39,868 bases of DNA, taken from NCBI GenBank assembly GCA_031271805.1, contig JAISUX010000002.1, forward strand, positions 1 through 39,868, read 5' to 3'. The notes beneath the pieces are model-generated. The model worked only from the letters and a program-made list of their open reading frames with translations, was not told the DNA's origin and made no database searches. The first letter of the stretch is position 1; the number at the start of each line of letters is the position of its first letter. The position numbers were made by a program, and so were the translations under genes. Below are positions 16,964 to 25,510 of the stretch, piece after piece. Source of the DNA: Tannerella sp. Lineage in GTDB: Bacteria > Bacteroidota > Bacteroidia > Bacteroidales > Tannerellaceae.

Positions 16964-19774
16964 TTACGTTAATTTGTTTTTTAGAAATTTGCCGGTATAA
17001 GAATCCTCGCAGGCGGCAATGTCGGCCGGTTTGCCGGCGCAGACAAGGTACCCGCCATCCTTGCCGCTTTCGGGGCCAAGGTCAATGACGTAATCGGCGC
17101 ATTTGATGACATCCGGATGATGCTCGATAATGACTACCGTATGACCATTGTCGATAAGTGCGTTGAAGGCCTTCAGCAAGGTTTTTATGTCATGAAAATG
17201 CAAGCCTGTCGTCGGCTCGTCGAAAACGAATATGGTGTTTTCCTGCTTTTCCTGACCGAGGTAATAAGCCAGCTTAACACGTTGATTTTCACCACCTGAA
17301 AGCGTAGAAGACGTCTGTCCGAGTTTGATATATCCAAGCCCGACATCCTGCAAAGGCATCAGGCGACTGACTATCTTCTTGGCTTGCGCATCCTTAGGCT
17401 TGTTGAAAAATTCAATTGCCTGATTAACAGTCATTTCGAGCACATCGTAGATATTAGCGTCATTATATTCGACTTCGAGGACGTCGGCATTGAAACGCTT
17501 GCCGTGGCAAACCTCACATTCGAGTGTGATGTCGGCCATGAACTGCATCTCGACGGTAATCTTTCCCTCGCCTTTGCACTCCTCACAACGGCCTCCCTCC
17601 TTGTTGAACGAGAAATAGGCCGGGTTGTAGCCCATTTGCTTCGCTAAAGGCAATTCGGCAAACAGTTTGCGTATCTCGTCGTAGGCGCCGATATATGTCA
17701 CCGGATTTGATCGCGAACTCTTACCTATCGAGTTCTGATCGACGAACTCAATGGCATGAACCATGTGGGTATCACCGGTTATCGAATTACAATCGACCGA
17801 CAGCGGAGCATTGTCGAGGATTCTTTTCATCCCCTCGTAGAAGATGTCCCTGACCAACGAACTCTTTCCCGAACCGCTGACACCCGTCACAACCGTCATT
17901 ACGTGCAACGGAAACTTAACATCAATGCGCTTGAGATTGTTCTTCCGTGCGCCTTTTACCTCGATGTACTGATTCCATTTACGTGTATAAGCCGGTACTT
18001 CGATTTGCTCTTTGCCGGTAAGGTAGCGGACGGTATAACTCTTGCCATTAGCCTGCATATCAGCCACTTCTCCCTGATAGACGATTTCCCCTCCGAGACG
18101 TCCTGCGTCTGGGCCAACGTCTATGATATAGTCTGCTGCACGAATTATTTCCTCGTCATGTTCAACAACTACAACGGTATTGCCCATGGCTTGCAGCTGT
18201 TTCAACACCGATATCAGCTTGTCGGTGTCGCGCGGGTGCAACCCTATGCTTGGCTCATCGAGGATATATAGCGAACCTACGAGGCTGCTTCCCAACGATG
18301 TGGCAAGGCTAATGCGCTGACTTTCACCACCTGACAGGGTCGATGACAGACGATCTAACGACAGGTAACCCAAGCCGACATCGAACAGAAATTTAAGTCT
18401 GTTACGTATCTCTACAAGCAGTCGCTTGGAAATCGCCGCATCCATTTCGCTCAATTCAAGCGTCTCGAAGAAATGTATCAATTCGCTGATAGGCATGGAT
18501 ACCAACTCGGAGATGTTATGCCCGCCTATCTTCACATACATAGCCGTTGTTTTCAGTCGCCCGCCCTTGCATACGGGACATGTCGTTTTGCCGCGATAGC
18601 GCGCGTACATGACCCGAAATTGTATCTTGTAAAGGTTTCTCTCGACATACCCGAAGAAGTCGTCAATCCCGCTCACATCTTCGGTGCCGTGCCACAACAA
18701 GTCTTTTTCCTGTTCGTTCAGATCGAAATAAGGCCTGTGAATAGGAAAATCGTATTTTGCCGCCGAAATGATAAAATCCTTGAGCCATTCGCTCATCATC
18801 TCGCCTTTCCAGCACACGACGGCGCCATCATAGACCGAGAGGCCTTTGTTGGGAATAACAAGGTTCTCGTCAATGCCGTGCACTTTCCCGAAACCTTCGC
18901 ATTTCGGGCAGGCGCCTATGGGGTTGTTGAAATTGAACATCATGTCGGACGGCTCTTCAAATGTTATCCCGTCAGCCTCGAAACGCTTGGAAAAATTGAA
19001 TATCAGAGGAGATTTTTCGCTTTCGGAAAGGAATATTTTCAGGCGGCAGACATCGTGTCCCTCGAAAAAAGCTGTCTCGACAGAGTCGGCTAAGCGATTC
19101 TTCAACAACTTATCGTCAGAGACGGCCATCCTGTCGATAAGTATCTCTATATCAGCCGAATCAAGTAGTTTTTTATTAGTGAGGACATCTTGTATGCGAT
19201 AGATTTCACCGTCGATTTCCAAGCGTGTGTATCCTTCCTTCAGGAGTATTTCAAGTTGTTTCCCGACCGTCCTGTCTTCGGGCACAACGAGAGGCGCATA
19301 TACGGCAAAGCGTGTACCGACGGGATATGACAGGGCTTGTTCAACCACGTCGGCAGTGTGATGTTTTTTGACTTCCAATCCCGAAACGGGCGAGATCGTC
19401 TTACCCACACGAGAGAAAAGGAGGCGCATGTATTCGTAAATCTCCGTCGAGGTGCCTACCGTCGAGCGCGGATTACGGACGCTGACTTTCTGTTCTATCG
19501 CTATTGCGGGAGGTATTCCTTTTATGTAGTCGCACTCCGGTTTGCTCATGCGTCCGAGGAACTGGCGAGCGTACGACGAGAGGCTCTCGACATAACGGCG
19601 TTGTCCTTCGGCATAGAGGGTGTCGAAGGCTAACGACGATTTCCCGCTTCCCGACAAGCCCGTGATGACGACAAACTTGTCTCGCGGTATCCGTACATCA
19701 ACATTTTTCAAGTTGTTCACACGGGCACCTTTCACAAGAATGTACCCATCTTCGTTATCTTTGGGGAAACTCAT
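16964..19774 (-). CDS. uvrA: Excinuclease ABC subunit A (UvrA)
   Basis: UvrA recognises bulky DNA damage and loads UvrB in nucleotide excision repair. The 936-residue product has the duplicated ABC architecture: first Walker [10 protein letters not shown] (about 39-47), the zinc module [21 protein letters not shown] signature [12 protein letters not shown], second Walker [10 protein letters not shown], zinc module [10 protein letters not shown]...CEVCHGKRF, and second signature [12 protein letters not shown]. The length is normal for UvrA. The ATG at 19774 is preferred; a TTG four codons upstream is also open. It has its own promoter and is divergent from the ferritin gene. No uvrB is nearby. 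Confidence 0.97.
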   Translation of the reverse strand: MSFPKDNEDGYILVKGARVNNLKNVDVRIPRDKFVVITGLSGSGKSSLAFDTLYAEGQRRYVESLSSYARQFLGRMSKPECDYIKGIPPAIAIEQKVSVRNPRSTVGTSTEIYEYMRLLFSRVGKTISPVSGLEVKKHHTADVVEQALSYPVGTRFAVYAPLVVPEDRTVGKQLEILLKEGYTRLEIDGEIYRIQDVLTNKKLLDSADIEILIDRMAVSDDKLLKNRLADSVETAFFEGHDVCRLKIFLSESEKSPLIFNFSKRFEADGITFEEPSDMMFNFNNPIGACPKCEGFGKVHGIDENLVIPNKGLSVYDGAVVCWKGEMMSEWLKDFIISAAKYDFPIHRPYFDLNEQEKDLLWHGTEDVSGIDDFFGYVERNLYKIQFRVMYARYRGKTTCPVCKGGRLKTTAMYVKIGGHNISELVSMPISELIHFFETLELSEMDAAISKRLLVEIRNRLKFLFDVGLGYLSLDRLSSTLSGGESQRISLATSLGSSLVGSLYILDEPSIGLHPRDTDKLISVLKQLQAMGNTVVVVEHDEEIIRAADYIIDVGPDAGRLGGEIVYQGEVADMQANGKSYTVRYLTGKEQIEVPAYTRKWNQYIEVKGARKNNLKRIDVKFPLHVMTVVTGVSGSGKSSLVRDIFYEGMKRILDNAPLSVDCNSITGDTHMVHAIEFVDQNSIGKSSRSNPVTYIGAYDEIRKLFAELPLAKQMGYNPAYFSFNKEGGRCEECKGEGKITVEMQFMADITLECEVCHGKRFNADVLEVEYNDANIYDVLEMTVNQAIEFFNKPKDAQAKKIVSRLMPLQDVGLGYIKLGQTSSTLSGGENQRVKLAYYLGQEKQENTIFVFDEPTTGLHFHDIKTLLKAFNALIDNGHTVVIIEHHPDVIKCADYVIDLGPESGKDGGYLVCAGKPADIAACEDSYTGKFLKNKLT

Positions 19775-19805
19775 TTTTAATCTCAATAAACAATCAAATA
19801 CGGGG

Positions 19806-19836
19806 CAAAATTAGCAAAATTCGGAAGAATCGCAAA
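19806..19836 (-). promoter_or_regulatory. Promoter of uvrA
   Basis: On the minus strand, TTTG (19833-19836), a 19-base spacer and TAATTTTG (19806-19813) match the Bacteroidetes consensus exactly. The -7 box lies about 32 bases before the uvrA ATG. Confidence 0.75.
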
Positions 19837-19841
19837 ACGCC

Positions 19842-19884
19842 GATGATGTTTTTTCATTTTTTTCTATGAAAAAAGTTTGTCATC
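19842..19884. promoter_or_regulatory. Interrupted palindrome between uvrA and ferritin promoters
   Basis: TTTTTTCAT (19849-19857) and ATGAAAAAA (19866-19874) form a perfect 9-base inverted repeat with an 8-base spacer. An outer pair, GATGA (19842-19846) and TCATC (19880-19884), flanks it. The right arm overlaps the ferritin -33 box. The dyad is the kind of site a dimeric regulator could bind, but A/T-rich inverted repeats also arise by chance. Confidence 0.35.
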
Positions 19885-19906
19885 AAAAATATTTACCGTA
19901 TTTTTG
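19876..19906 (+). promoter_or_regulatory. Promoter of the ferritin gene
   Basis: TTTG (19876-19879), a 19-base spacer and TATTTTTG (19899-19906) match the Bacteroidetes consensus exactly. The leader to the ferritin ATG is about 36 bases. Confidence 0.8.
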
Positions 19907-19948
19907 TTCCTCTATAAACGACATTTTTTAATTTAAAATTTGATTAAT

Positions 19949-20434
19949 ATGGAACTTACGCAGAAATTAACAGACGCTTTCAACGCACAAATCAAGGCTG
20001 AGATGTGGTCGGCAAACCTTTACCTGTCGATGCAAGTATATTTTCAAGATATCGGATTAAGCGGCTGCGCCAACTGGATGAAGAAGCAAACGGCAGAGGA
20101 ATTAACCCACGCTTACAAACTGATTGACTACGGCATACAGCGAGGCGGCAAAATTTTTATCGACAAAATTGATGCCGTACCGACCTCATGGGAAAGTCCG
20201 CAAGCTGTCTTTGAGCATGTTTACAAGCACGAAAAGCACGTATCACAGCTGATTGACAACCTCGCCGACCTCGCCATTGAGGAAAAAGACAAAGCAACGC
20301 AAGAGTTTTTGCGCTGGTTTATCAGCGAACAGATAGAAGAGGAAGATAATGTCAAGTCCATCCTCGACAAGTTCCGCATCTATGGCGTCCACGGGCTTTA
20401 TTGCATAGATAAAGCCTTAGGTAAGAGGGATTAA
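19949..20434 (+). CDS. ftnA: Ferritin (non-heme iron storage)
   Basis: Ferritin oxidises Fe(II) and stores it as a mineral inside a 24-subunit shell. The 161-residue product keeps the ferroxidase-centre ligands in the FtnA register: Glu18 (KAEMW), Glu51 and His54 (AEELTH), Glu95 (KHEKH), with Gln128 and Glu131 in SEQIEEE. The ATG at 19949 begins MELTQKL, the usual start; an in-frame TTG three codons earlier is unlikely. It is expressed alone from its own promoter; the next gene, citrate synthase, converges with it, leaving one base between the two stops. Iron storage may be linked to redox control, but only the promoter and palindrome are seen. Confidence 0.95.
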   Translation: MELTQKLTDAFNAQIKAEMWSANLYLSMQVYFQDIGLSGCANWMKKQTAEELTHAYKLIDYGIQRGGKIFIDKIDAVPTSWESPQAVFEHVYKHEKHVSQLIDNLADLAIEEKDKATQEFLRWFISEQIEEEDNVKSILDKFRIYGVHGLYCIDKALGKRD

Positions 20435-20435
20435 G

Positions 20436-21779
20436 CTATCTTTCTTTCATGGGCACATAAGCGTTAGGCTCGAGTATGTTACGATACGCGGGACGGATAA
20501 TCCGTTTGCCCTTGAAGTTAAGCTCCTCGATGCGGTGCGCCGACCATCCGACTATACGCGCCATAGCAAAAAGAGGTGTATAAATCTCTTGCGGCAAGCC
20601 TATCATTTCATATACAAAGCCCGAATAAAAGTCGATGTTCGACGAGACACGTTTGTTCGCGCCCTTAAAATTGTAGAACGATTCGATCGCTCGTTCTTCG
20701 AGCAGTTCGAGGAAAGCAAATTCTTCTTCGCGACTTTTTTCCTTAGCCAAATCACGGGCGAGTTCTTTAAGCAACAGCGCGCGCGGGTCGGAAATTGTGT
20801 AAACCGCGTGCCCGATGCCGTAAATCAGCCCTGTGCGGTTGTAAACCTCTTTATTCAATATGCGCTTGAAATAAGCGTCGATCTCGTCGGTTGATTTCCA
20901 GTTCTTTATATTCGCTTTAAGGTGGTTGAACATATCGACGACCTGAATATTTGCCCCACCGTGCAGCGGCCCTTTGAGCGAGCCTATACCCGCAGCAATC
21001 GACGAATAGGTATCTGTCCCGGTTGAACTTGTGACGCGGACGGTAAACGTCGAGTTATTACCACCGCCGTGCTCCGCCTGCAAGACGAGCAGCAGGTCGA
21101 GCGTACGCGCTTCAAGCTGCGTGTAGTCGCGTTTGAGCATGTGCAGGAAGTTCTCGGCAAGAGAAAGTTCTTCGTGAGGATGCCTGATATGCAGCGACCG
21201 ACCGTGCGAGCTGTGCCTCAGGATATTGTAGGCATAGGCTATTATTGCCGGGAACTTTGAAATGAGTTGTACCGACTGCCGCATCAGGTTTTCGGGCGAA
21301 GTATCGTCGGGATTGTGGTCAAAATTGTACATTTCAAGCACACAACGAGCAAGAGTGTTCATTATGTTCTGTCCCTCAAGGTCGATGATATTCATCTTCG
21401 TCTTCTGTTCGAGCGGCATGTTGTCGTTTATCAACTCACGGAAATTCTTCAATTCCTCGTTATCGGGCAGATCTCCCGAAAGCATCAGATAGGCGACTTC
21501 CTCGAATCCGAAACGTTTCTCGCGGATAAGGTCGTGTACTATATCCTCAATATCGTATCCCCGGTAGAAAAGTTTACCCGGAATAGCCTTCAACGCACCT
21601 TCGGGCGTACGTTCGTAGCCAACAACATTGCCTATTTGCGTAAGTCCGACCAATACACCGGAACCGTCCTCGTTGCGCAATCCGCGCTTTACATTATATT
21701 TGACAAACAAATCATTGTCAATCTTGCAAGTAGTCTTGACGGACTCCGATAATTTGTAAATTAAATACTCCTTTTTCAT
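20436..21779 (-). CDS. gltA: Citrate synthase
   Basis: Citrate synthase condenses acetyl-CoA and oxaloacetate, the first step of the oxidative branch of the citric acid cycle and of glutamate synthesis in anaerobes. The 447-residue product has the catalytic set His273 (PLHGGAN), His324 (GIGHAVYTISDPRA) and Asp383 (NIDFYSG), plus the oxaloacetate-pocket His237 (EHGGGN). The gene is monocistronic as far as visible, with its own promoter about 45 bases upstream, and its 3' end abuts the ferritin gene. Confidence 0.97.
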   Translation of the reverse strand: MKKEYLIYKLSESVKTTCKIDNDLFVKYNVKRGLRNEDGSGVLVGLTQIGNVVGYERTPEGALKAIPGKLFYRGYDIEDIVHDLIREKRFGFEEVAYLMLSGDLPDNEELKNFRELINDNMPLEQKTKMNIIDLEGQNIMNTLARCVLEMYNFDHNPDDTSPENLMRQSVQLISKFPAIIAYAYNILRHSSHGRSLHIRHPHEELSLAENFLHMLKRDYTQLEARTLDLLLVLQAEHGGGNNSTFTVRVTSSTGTDTYSSIAAGIGSLKGPLHGGANIQVVDMFNHLKANIKNWKSTDEIDAYFKRILNKEVYNRTGLIYGIGHAVYTISDPRALLLKELARDLAKEKSREEEFAFLELLEERAIESFYNFKGANKRVSSNIDFYSGFVYEMIGLPQEIYTPLFAMARIVGWSAHRIEELNFKGKRIIRPAYRNILEPNAYVPMKER

Positions 21780-21823
21780 AATCTTTTATTTTTGATATTT
21801 TACAGATAATCGCTATATTTTTG

Positions 21824-21854
21824 CAAATGTACGACAAATCACACAATCAATCAA
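21824..21854 (-). promoter_or_regulatory. Promoter of the citrate synthase gene
   Basis: On the minus strand, TACATTTG (21824-21831) matches the -7 consensus exactly. The -33 position, 19 bases upstream (21851-21854), reads TTGA, only a partial match. The -7 box lies about 45 bases before the ATG. Confidence 0.6.
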
Positions 21855-21905
21855 CTTTTTAGAGTTAAAGTTTTAAAAATAATCGCTAAGTTTATCTTGA
21901 AATCC

Positions 21906-21936
21906 TTCGTTATGTCTTAATATTTTTATACTTTTG
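21906..21936 (+). promoter_or_regulatory. Promoter of the DUF1080-tgt-lptG-glycosyltransferase operon
   Basis: TACTTTTG (21929-21936) matches the -7 consensus exactly; TTCG (21906-21909), 19 bases upstream, differs from TTTG by one base. The ATG at 21957 follows 20 bases after the -7 box. Confidence 0.65.
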
Positions 21937-21956
21937 CGACCTAATTAATTTAATAA

Positions 21957-23255
21957 ATGATTGTTATGGATTCAAAAGTAAAAGATTTCGGGCTTATTTG
22001 TTTCATGGTAGCTGGCTGTATTACAATGCTTTCGCTGCTTGCTTCGTGTGACGGAAAACAAAACGTGCTGACCGATGCCGAAAAAGCGGACGGTTGGAAA
22101 CTTCTCTTCGACGGTACGACAATGAATGGTTGGAAGGATTATAACGGGACTTCACTTACTCAGCCATGGCATGTGGTTGACGGCTGTATCCAGGCCAAAG
22201 GCAGCGGCAGCGACGCGAGCGGATACGTTGTCACGGATAAGGAGTATGACAATTTCGAGTTGTCGTGGGACTGGAAACTGTCGAAAGGCGGAAACAGCGG
22301 GATGTTGTATCATGTGATTGAGAATCCGCTGTATGACGTTCCATACGTTACCGGACCTGAATATCAGCTTATTGACGAGGATAATTTCCCCGAAAAACTC
22401 GAAGAATGGCAACGTTTGGGCGTCGATTACGCAATGTACCTGCCCGACCGTGAGCTGATGAAGGTCAATCCGGCCGGTAAATGGAACAACTCGAAGATAG
22501 TTTTCGATAACGGACATGTCGAGCATTGGCTCAACGGAGTGAAAATTCTCGAATTTGAAGCATGGTCGGACGACTGGTTTAAGCGCAAGAACAGCGGCAA
22601 ATGGTCGCACGCTCCCGAATACGGCCTTGCAAGGAAAGGCGTTATCTGCCTTCAGGATCACGGCTATCCTGCGTCTTTCAGGAATATCAAAATCAAAGAG
22701 TTGCCGCGTAAAACACAGGAAATCAGCCTGTTTAACGGCACAGATTTGAAAGGATGGGAAGCATACGGGACGGAAAAATGGTATGTCGAGAACGGCAACC
22801 TTGTCTGCGAAAGCGGCCCGGACAAGGAATACGGCTACCTTGCGACCGACAATTACTACGACGACTTCGACCTTTCGCTCGAATTTAAACAGGAAGCCGA
22901 CGGCAATTCAGGCGTGTTCATCCGCTCGTTTATAGAAGAAGGAGTGAAAGTGAACGGCTGGCAGGTCGAAGTAGCTCCCAAGAATCACGACACCGGAGGA
23001 ATCTACGAATCCTACGGACGCGGTTGGCTTGTGCAAATTCCCGACGAAAAAGAGACGATACTTAAGGAAGGCGAATGGAATACGATGCGCATAAGAGTGA
23101 AAGGCGATAATGTGACAACCTGGCTCAACGGAACGGAAATGGTCAATATCAACGACGAGAAGATAGGGCGCGGGAAAGGACGCATCGCCCTTCAGATTCA
23201 TTCCGGCGGCGGCATAAAAGTTGTCTGGAAAAACCTTAACCTCAAGACGTTATAG
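21957..23255 (+). CDS. Lipoprotein with two DUF1080 domains (reverse order)
   Basis: The 432-residue product has a lipoprotein signal with lipobox LLASC near residue 31. Two DUF1080 domains follow: the first (about 46-250) begins GWKLLFDGTTMNGW and contains HVEHWLNGVKILEFE and ICLQDHGYPASFRNIKIK; the second (about 258-432) begins ISLFNGTDLKGWEAYG and contains NGWQVEVAPKNHDTGGIYESYGRGW. These are the same two domain types as in the lipoprotein at 9600-10979, in opposite order. Members of the family include 3-keto-disaccharide hydrolases; activity here is inferred. A second ATG at 21966 could also be the start. It lies 19 bases before tgt and is probably co-transcribed with it. Confidence 0.87.
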   Translation: MIVMDSKVKDFGLICFMVAGCITMLSLLASCDGKQNVLTDAEKADGWKLLFDGTTMNGWKDYNGTSLTQPWHVVDGCIQAKGSGSDASGYVVTDKEYDNFELSWDWKLSKGGNSGMLYHVIENPLYDVPYVTGPEYQLIDEDNFPEKLEEWQRLGVDYAMYLPDRELMKVNPAGKWNNSKIVFDNGHVEHWLNGVKILEFEAWSDDWFKRKNSGKWSHAPEYGLARKGVICLQDHGYPASFRNIKIKELPRKTQEISLFNGTDLKGWEAYGTEKWYVENGNLVCESGPDKEYGYLATDNYYDDFDLSLEFKQEADGNSGVFIRSFIEEGVKVNGWQVEVAPKNHDTGGIYESYGRGWLVQIPDEKETILKEGEWNTMRIRVKGDNVTTWLNGTEMVNINDEKIGRGKGRIALQIHSGGGIKVVWKNLNLKTL

Positions 23256-23274
23256 TCGTCATTCGCACTAAAAA

Positions 23275-24405
23275 ATGGAGTATATATTAGAGCATAAGGA
23301 TAAAGATTCGCGCGCACGCGCGGGAGTAATTATGACCGATCACGGGCGCATTGAGACCCCTGTGTTCATGCCCGTGGGGACACAGGCTACGGTCAAGGCG
23401 GTGCATACTACCGAATTGACCGACGAACTTAATGCGTCAATAATCCTCGGCAATACTTACCATCTCTATCTTCGTCCGGGCTTGAAAATACTCAAGGATG
23501 TCGGCGGGTTACACCGATTTATCGGCTGGGACAGGCCTATCTTGACCGATAGCGGCGGGTTTCAAGTCTTTTCGCTTGCCGAAAACAGGAAGCTCAAGCC
23601 CGAAGGCGCCGAATTTCGCTCTCATATCGACGGGAGCAAACATTTCTTTTCTCCGGAGAAAGTCATTGATATTCAGCGAGTAATAGGCGCCGACATCATC
23701 ATGGCCTTCGACGAGTGTTGTCCGGGGGACGCGGATTATGATTACGCCCGCAAATCGCTTGAACTGACCGAATCATGGTTGGCAAGATGTGTAAAACATT
23801 TCGGCGAAACGGAGCCGGAATACGGCCACCGACAGTCGCTTTTCCCTATCGTGCAGGGCTGCGTTTACCCCGACTTACGACGACGTGCGGCGGCAAACGT
23901 GGCGGAAACAGGCGCCGACGGATATGCCATAGGCGGTCTTGCTGTCGGCGAACCTGTTGAAATAATGTACGAGATGATTGAAACGGTCAACGAAATCCTG
24001 CCTACAGACCGGCCGCGATATCTGATGGGCGTCGGTACGCCGACCAACTTGCTCGAATCAATTGAACGCGGTGTAGATATGTTCGACTGCATCATGCCCA
24101 CTCGAAACGGGCGCAACGGACAACTCTTCTCTATCAACGGCACGATTAACATGCGTAACCGCAAGTGGGCCGACGACTTCTCACCGGTCGATGAGAATGG
24201 CTACTCATACGTGGACACGCTCTATTCCAAGGCCTACCTGCACCACTTGTTCAAAGCCGAAGAAATCCTTGCTCTGCAAATCGCATCAATACACAACCTC
24301 GGCTTCTATCTCTGGCTGATGAAAGAAGCGCGACGGCATATTATCGCAGGTGATTTCACGGCATGGAAACGCAGCGTCACACCGGATTTATCAAAAAGAG
24401 TATGA
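23275..24405 (+). CDS. tgt: tRNA-guanine transglycosylase (queuine tRNA-ribosyltransferase)
   Basis: Tgt exchanges guanine for a 7-deazaguanine precursor at position 34 of GUN-anticodon tRNAs (queuosine pathway). The 376-residue product has the catalytic TDSGGFQVFSL with Asp92, the pocket motif AFDECCP, the substrate loop YAIGGLAVGE, and the nucleophile Asp271 in MFDCIMPTRNGRNG. Unusually, the CxCxxC zinc ligands of the well-studied enzymes are missing: the segment 303-319 reads SPVDENGYSYVDTLYSK, while His340 is kept in ASIHNLGF. I recall Bacteroides enzymes with a similar segment. Its stop overlaps the next ATG (ATGA), so it is coupled to the LptF/LptG gene. Confidence 0.95.
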   Translation: MEYILEHKDKDSRARAGVIMTDHGRIETPVFMPVGTQATVKAVHTTELTDELNASIILGNTYHLYLRPGLKILKDVGGLHRFIGWDRPILTDSGGFQVFSLAENRKLKPEGAEFRSHIDGSKHFFSPEKVIDIQRVIGADIIMAFDECCPGDADYDYARKSLELTESWLARCVKHFGETEPEYGHRQSLFPIVQGCVYPDLRRRAAANVAETGADGYAIGGLAVGEPVEIMYEMIETVNEILPTDRPRYLMGVGTPTNLLESIERGVDMFDCIMPTRNGRNGQLFSINGTINMRNRKWADDFSPVDENGYSYVDTLYSKAYLHHLFKAEEILALQIASIHNLGFYLWLMKEARRHIIAGDFTAWKRSVTPDLSKRV

Positions 24406-25499
24406 AGCCCAACTTCCTGAGACTAAAGCGAATAGACTGGTATATTATCCGGCAATTCCTCGGTACGTTCATCTTCGCGATGTTGGGAATAATCCTCATT
24501 GTGGTCGTATTCGACGTAAACGAAAAAATAGATAAATTCATGGCGCCCGAAGTGGAACTCAAGGATATTATCTTTACGTATTATCTCAATTTCGTTCCCT
24601 ACTTCCTGAGCATGTTCGCATCTCTTTTCACGTTCATAGCGGTAATATATTTTACATCCAAATTAGCCGACAGGTCTGAAATAATCGCGATGCTCTCAAC
24701 AGGAATGAGTTTCGACCGTCTGATGGTGCCATACGGGATTTCGGCCACCGTCATAGCAGTCAGCATGTTCGTTTTGGGCGCTTACATCATTCCTCCGGCT
24801 AACGAAAAACGGCTTAATTTCGAATATACTTACATCAAAAAAGGCCGTAAAGTCGAGAGTGCACACAATGTCCAACTCGAAGTCGAGCCGGGAATATTCG
24901 CCTATTTCGATACCTACGTCAATACTTCGCGCATGGGCTATCGTTTTTCGCTCGAAAAGTTCGACGGCAAAACGCTCGTCTCGCGGCTGACAGCAAATTC
25001 TATTAAATACGATACTCTTTATAATTGGACGATTATCGACTACATCATACGCGACTTCGACGGGATGTATGAACATATCTCTAACGGTACGCGCCGCGAC
25101 ACGACCCTGCTCATCGTTCCGGAAGACTTCCTGATTTCCGAAGACGACTGCGAGACTATGACCAGCCCCGAACTTTCGGTGTATATCAACAGGCAGAAAA
25201 AACGCGGCATCGGCAATATTCAATCTTTTGAAATAGAATATCACAAACGTTTTGCTAACGTTTTCTCGTTCTTTATCCTGACCGTCATCGGCGCTTCGCT
25301 ATCGTCGTACAAGAAAAAAGGCGGGATGGGTTTGAACATAGGCGTAGGCCTCGGATTGAGCTTTTCCTACATCCTGTTCATGACCGTGACCTCCTCGTTC
25401 GCCGTCAGCGGATTGGTAAGCCCGATGGTTGCGTCATGGATTCCTAATGTACTCTACTCTCTGATAGCCATTTATTTATATCGTAAGGCTCCAAGATAA
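24402..25499 (+). CDS. LptF/LptG family LPS export permease
   Basis: LptF/LptG (YjgP/YjgQ) permeases form the inner-membrane part of the machine that extracts lipopolysaccharide and passes it to the periplasmic bridge. The 365-residue product has about six membrane segments, three before and three after a large periplasmic beta-jellyroll (about 135-255). The start IDWYIIRQFLGTFIFAMLGIILI and LADRSEIIAMLSTGMSF are family signatures; the C-terminal half has KRFANVFSFFILTVIGASLSS. The ATG at 24402 overlaps the tgt stop, which sets the start. LptF versus LptG cannot be told safely here. Tgt beside an LptF/G gene is a recurrent Bacteroidetes arrangement. Confidence 0.92.
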   Translation: MKPNFLRLKRIDWYIIRQFLGTFIFAMLGIILIVVVFDVNEKIDKFMAPEVELKDIIFTYYLNFVPYFLSMFASLFTFIAVIYFTSKLADRSEIIAMLSTGMSFDRLMVPYGISATVIAVSMFVLGAYIIPPANEKRLNFEYTYIKKGRKVESAHNVQLEVEPGIFAYFDTYVNTSRMGYRFSLEKFDGKTLVSRLTANSIKYDTLYNWTIIDYIIRDFDGMYEHISNGTRRDTTLLIVPEDFLISEDDCETMTSPELSVYINRQKKRGIGNIQSFEIEYHKRFANVFSFFILTVIGASLSSYKKKGGMGLNIGVGLGLSFSYILFMTVTSSFAVSGLVSPMVASWIPNVLYSLIAIYLYRKAPR

Positions 25500-25510
25500 A
25501 TTTTAATAAT

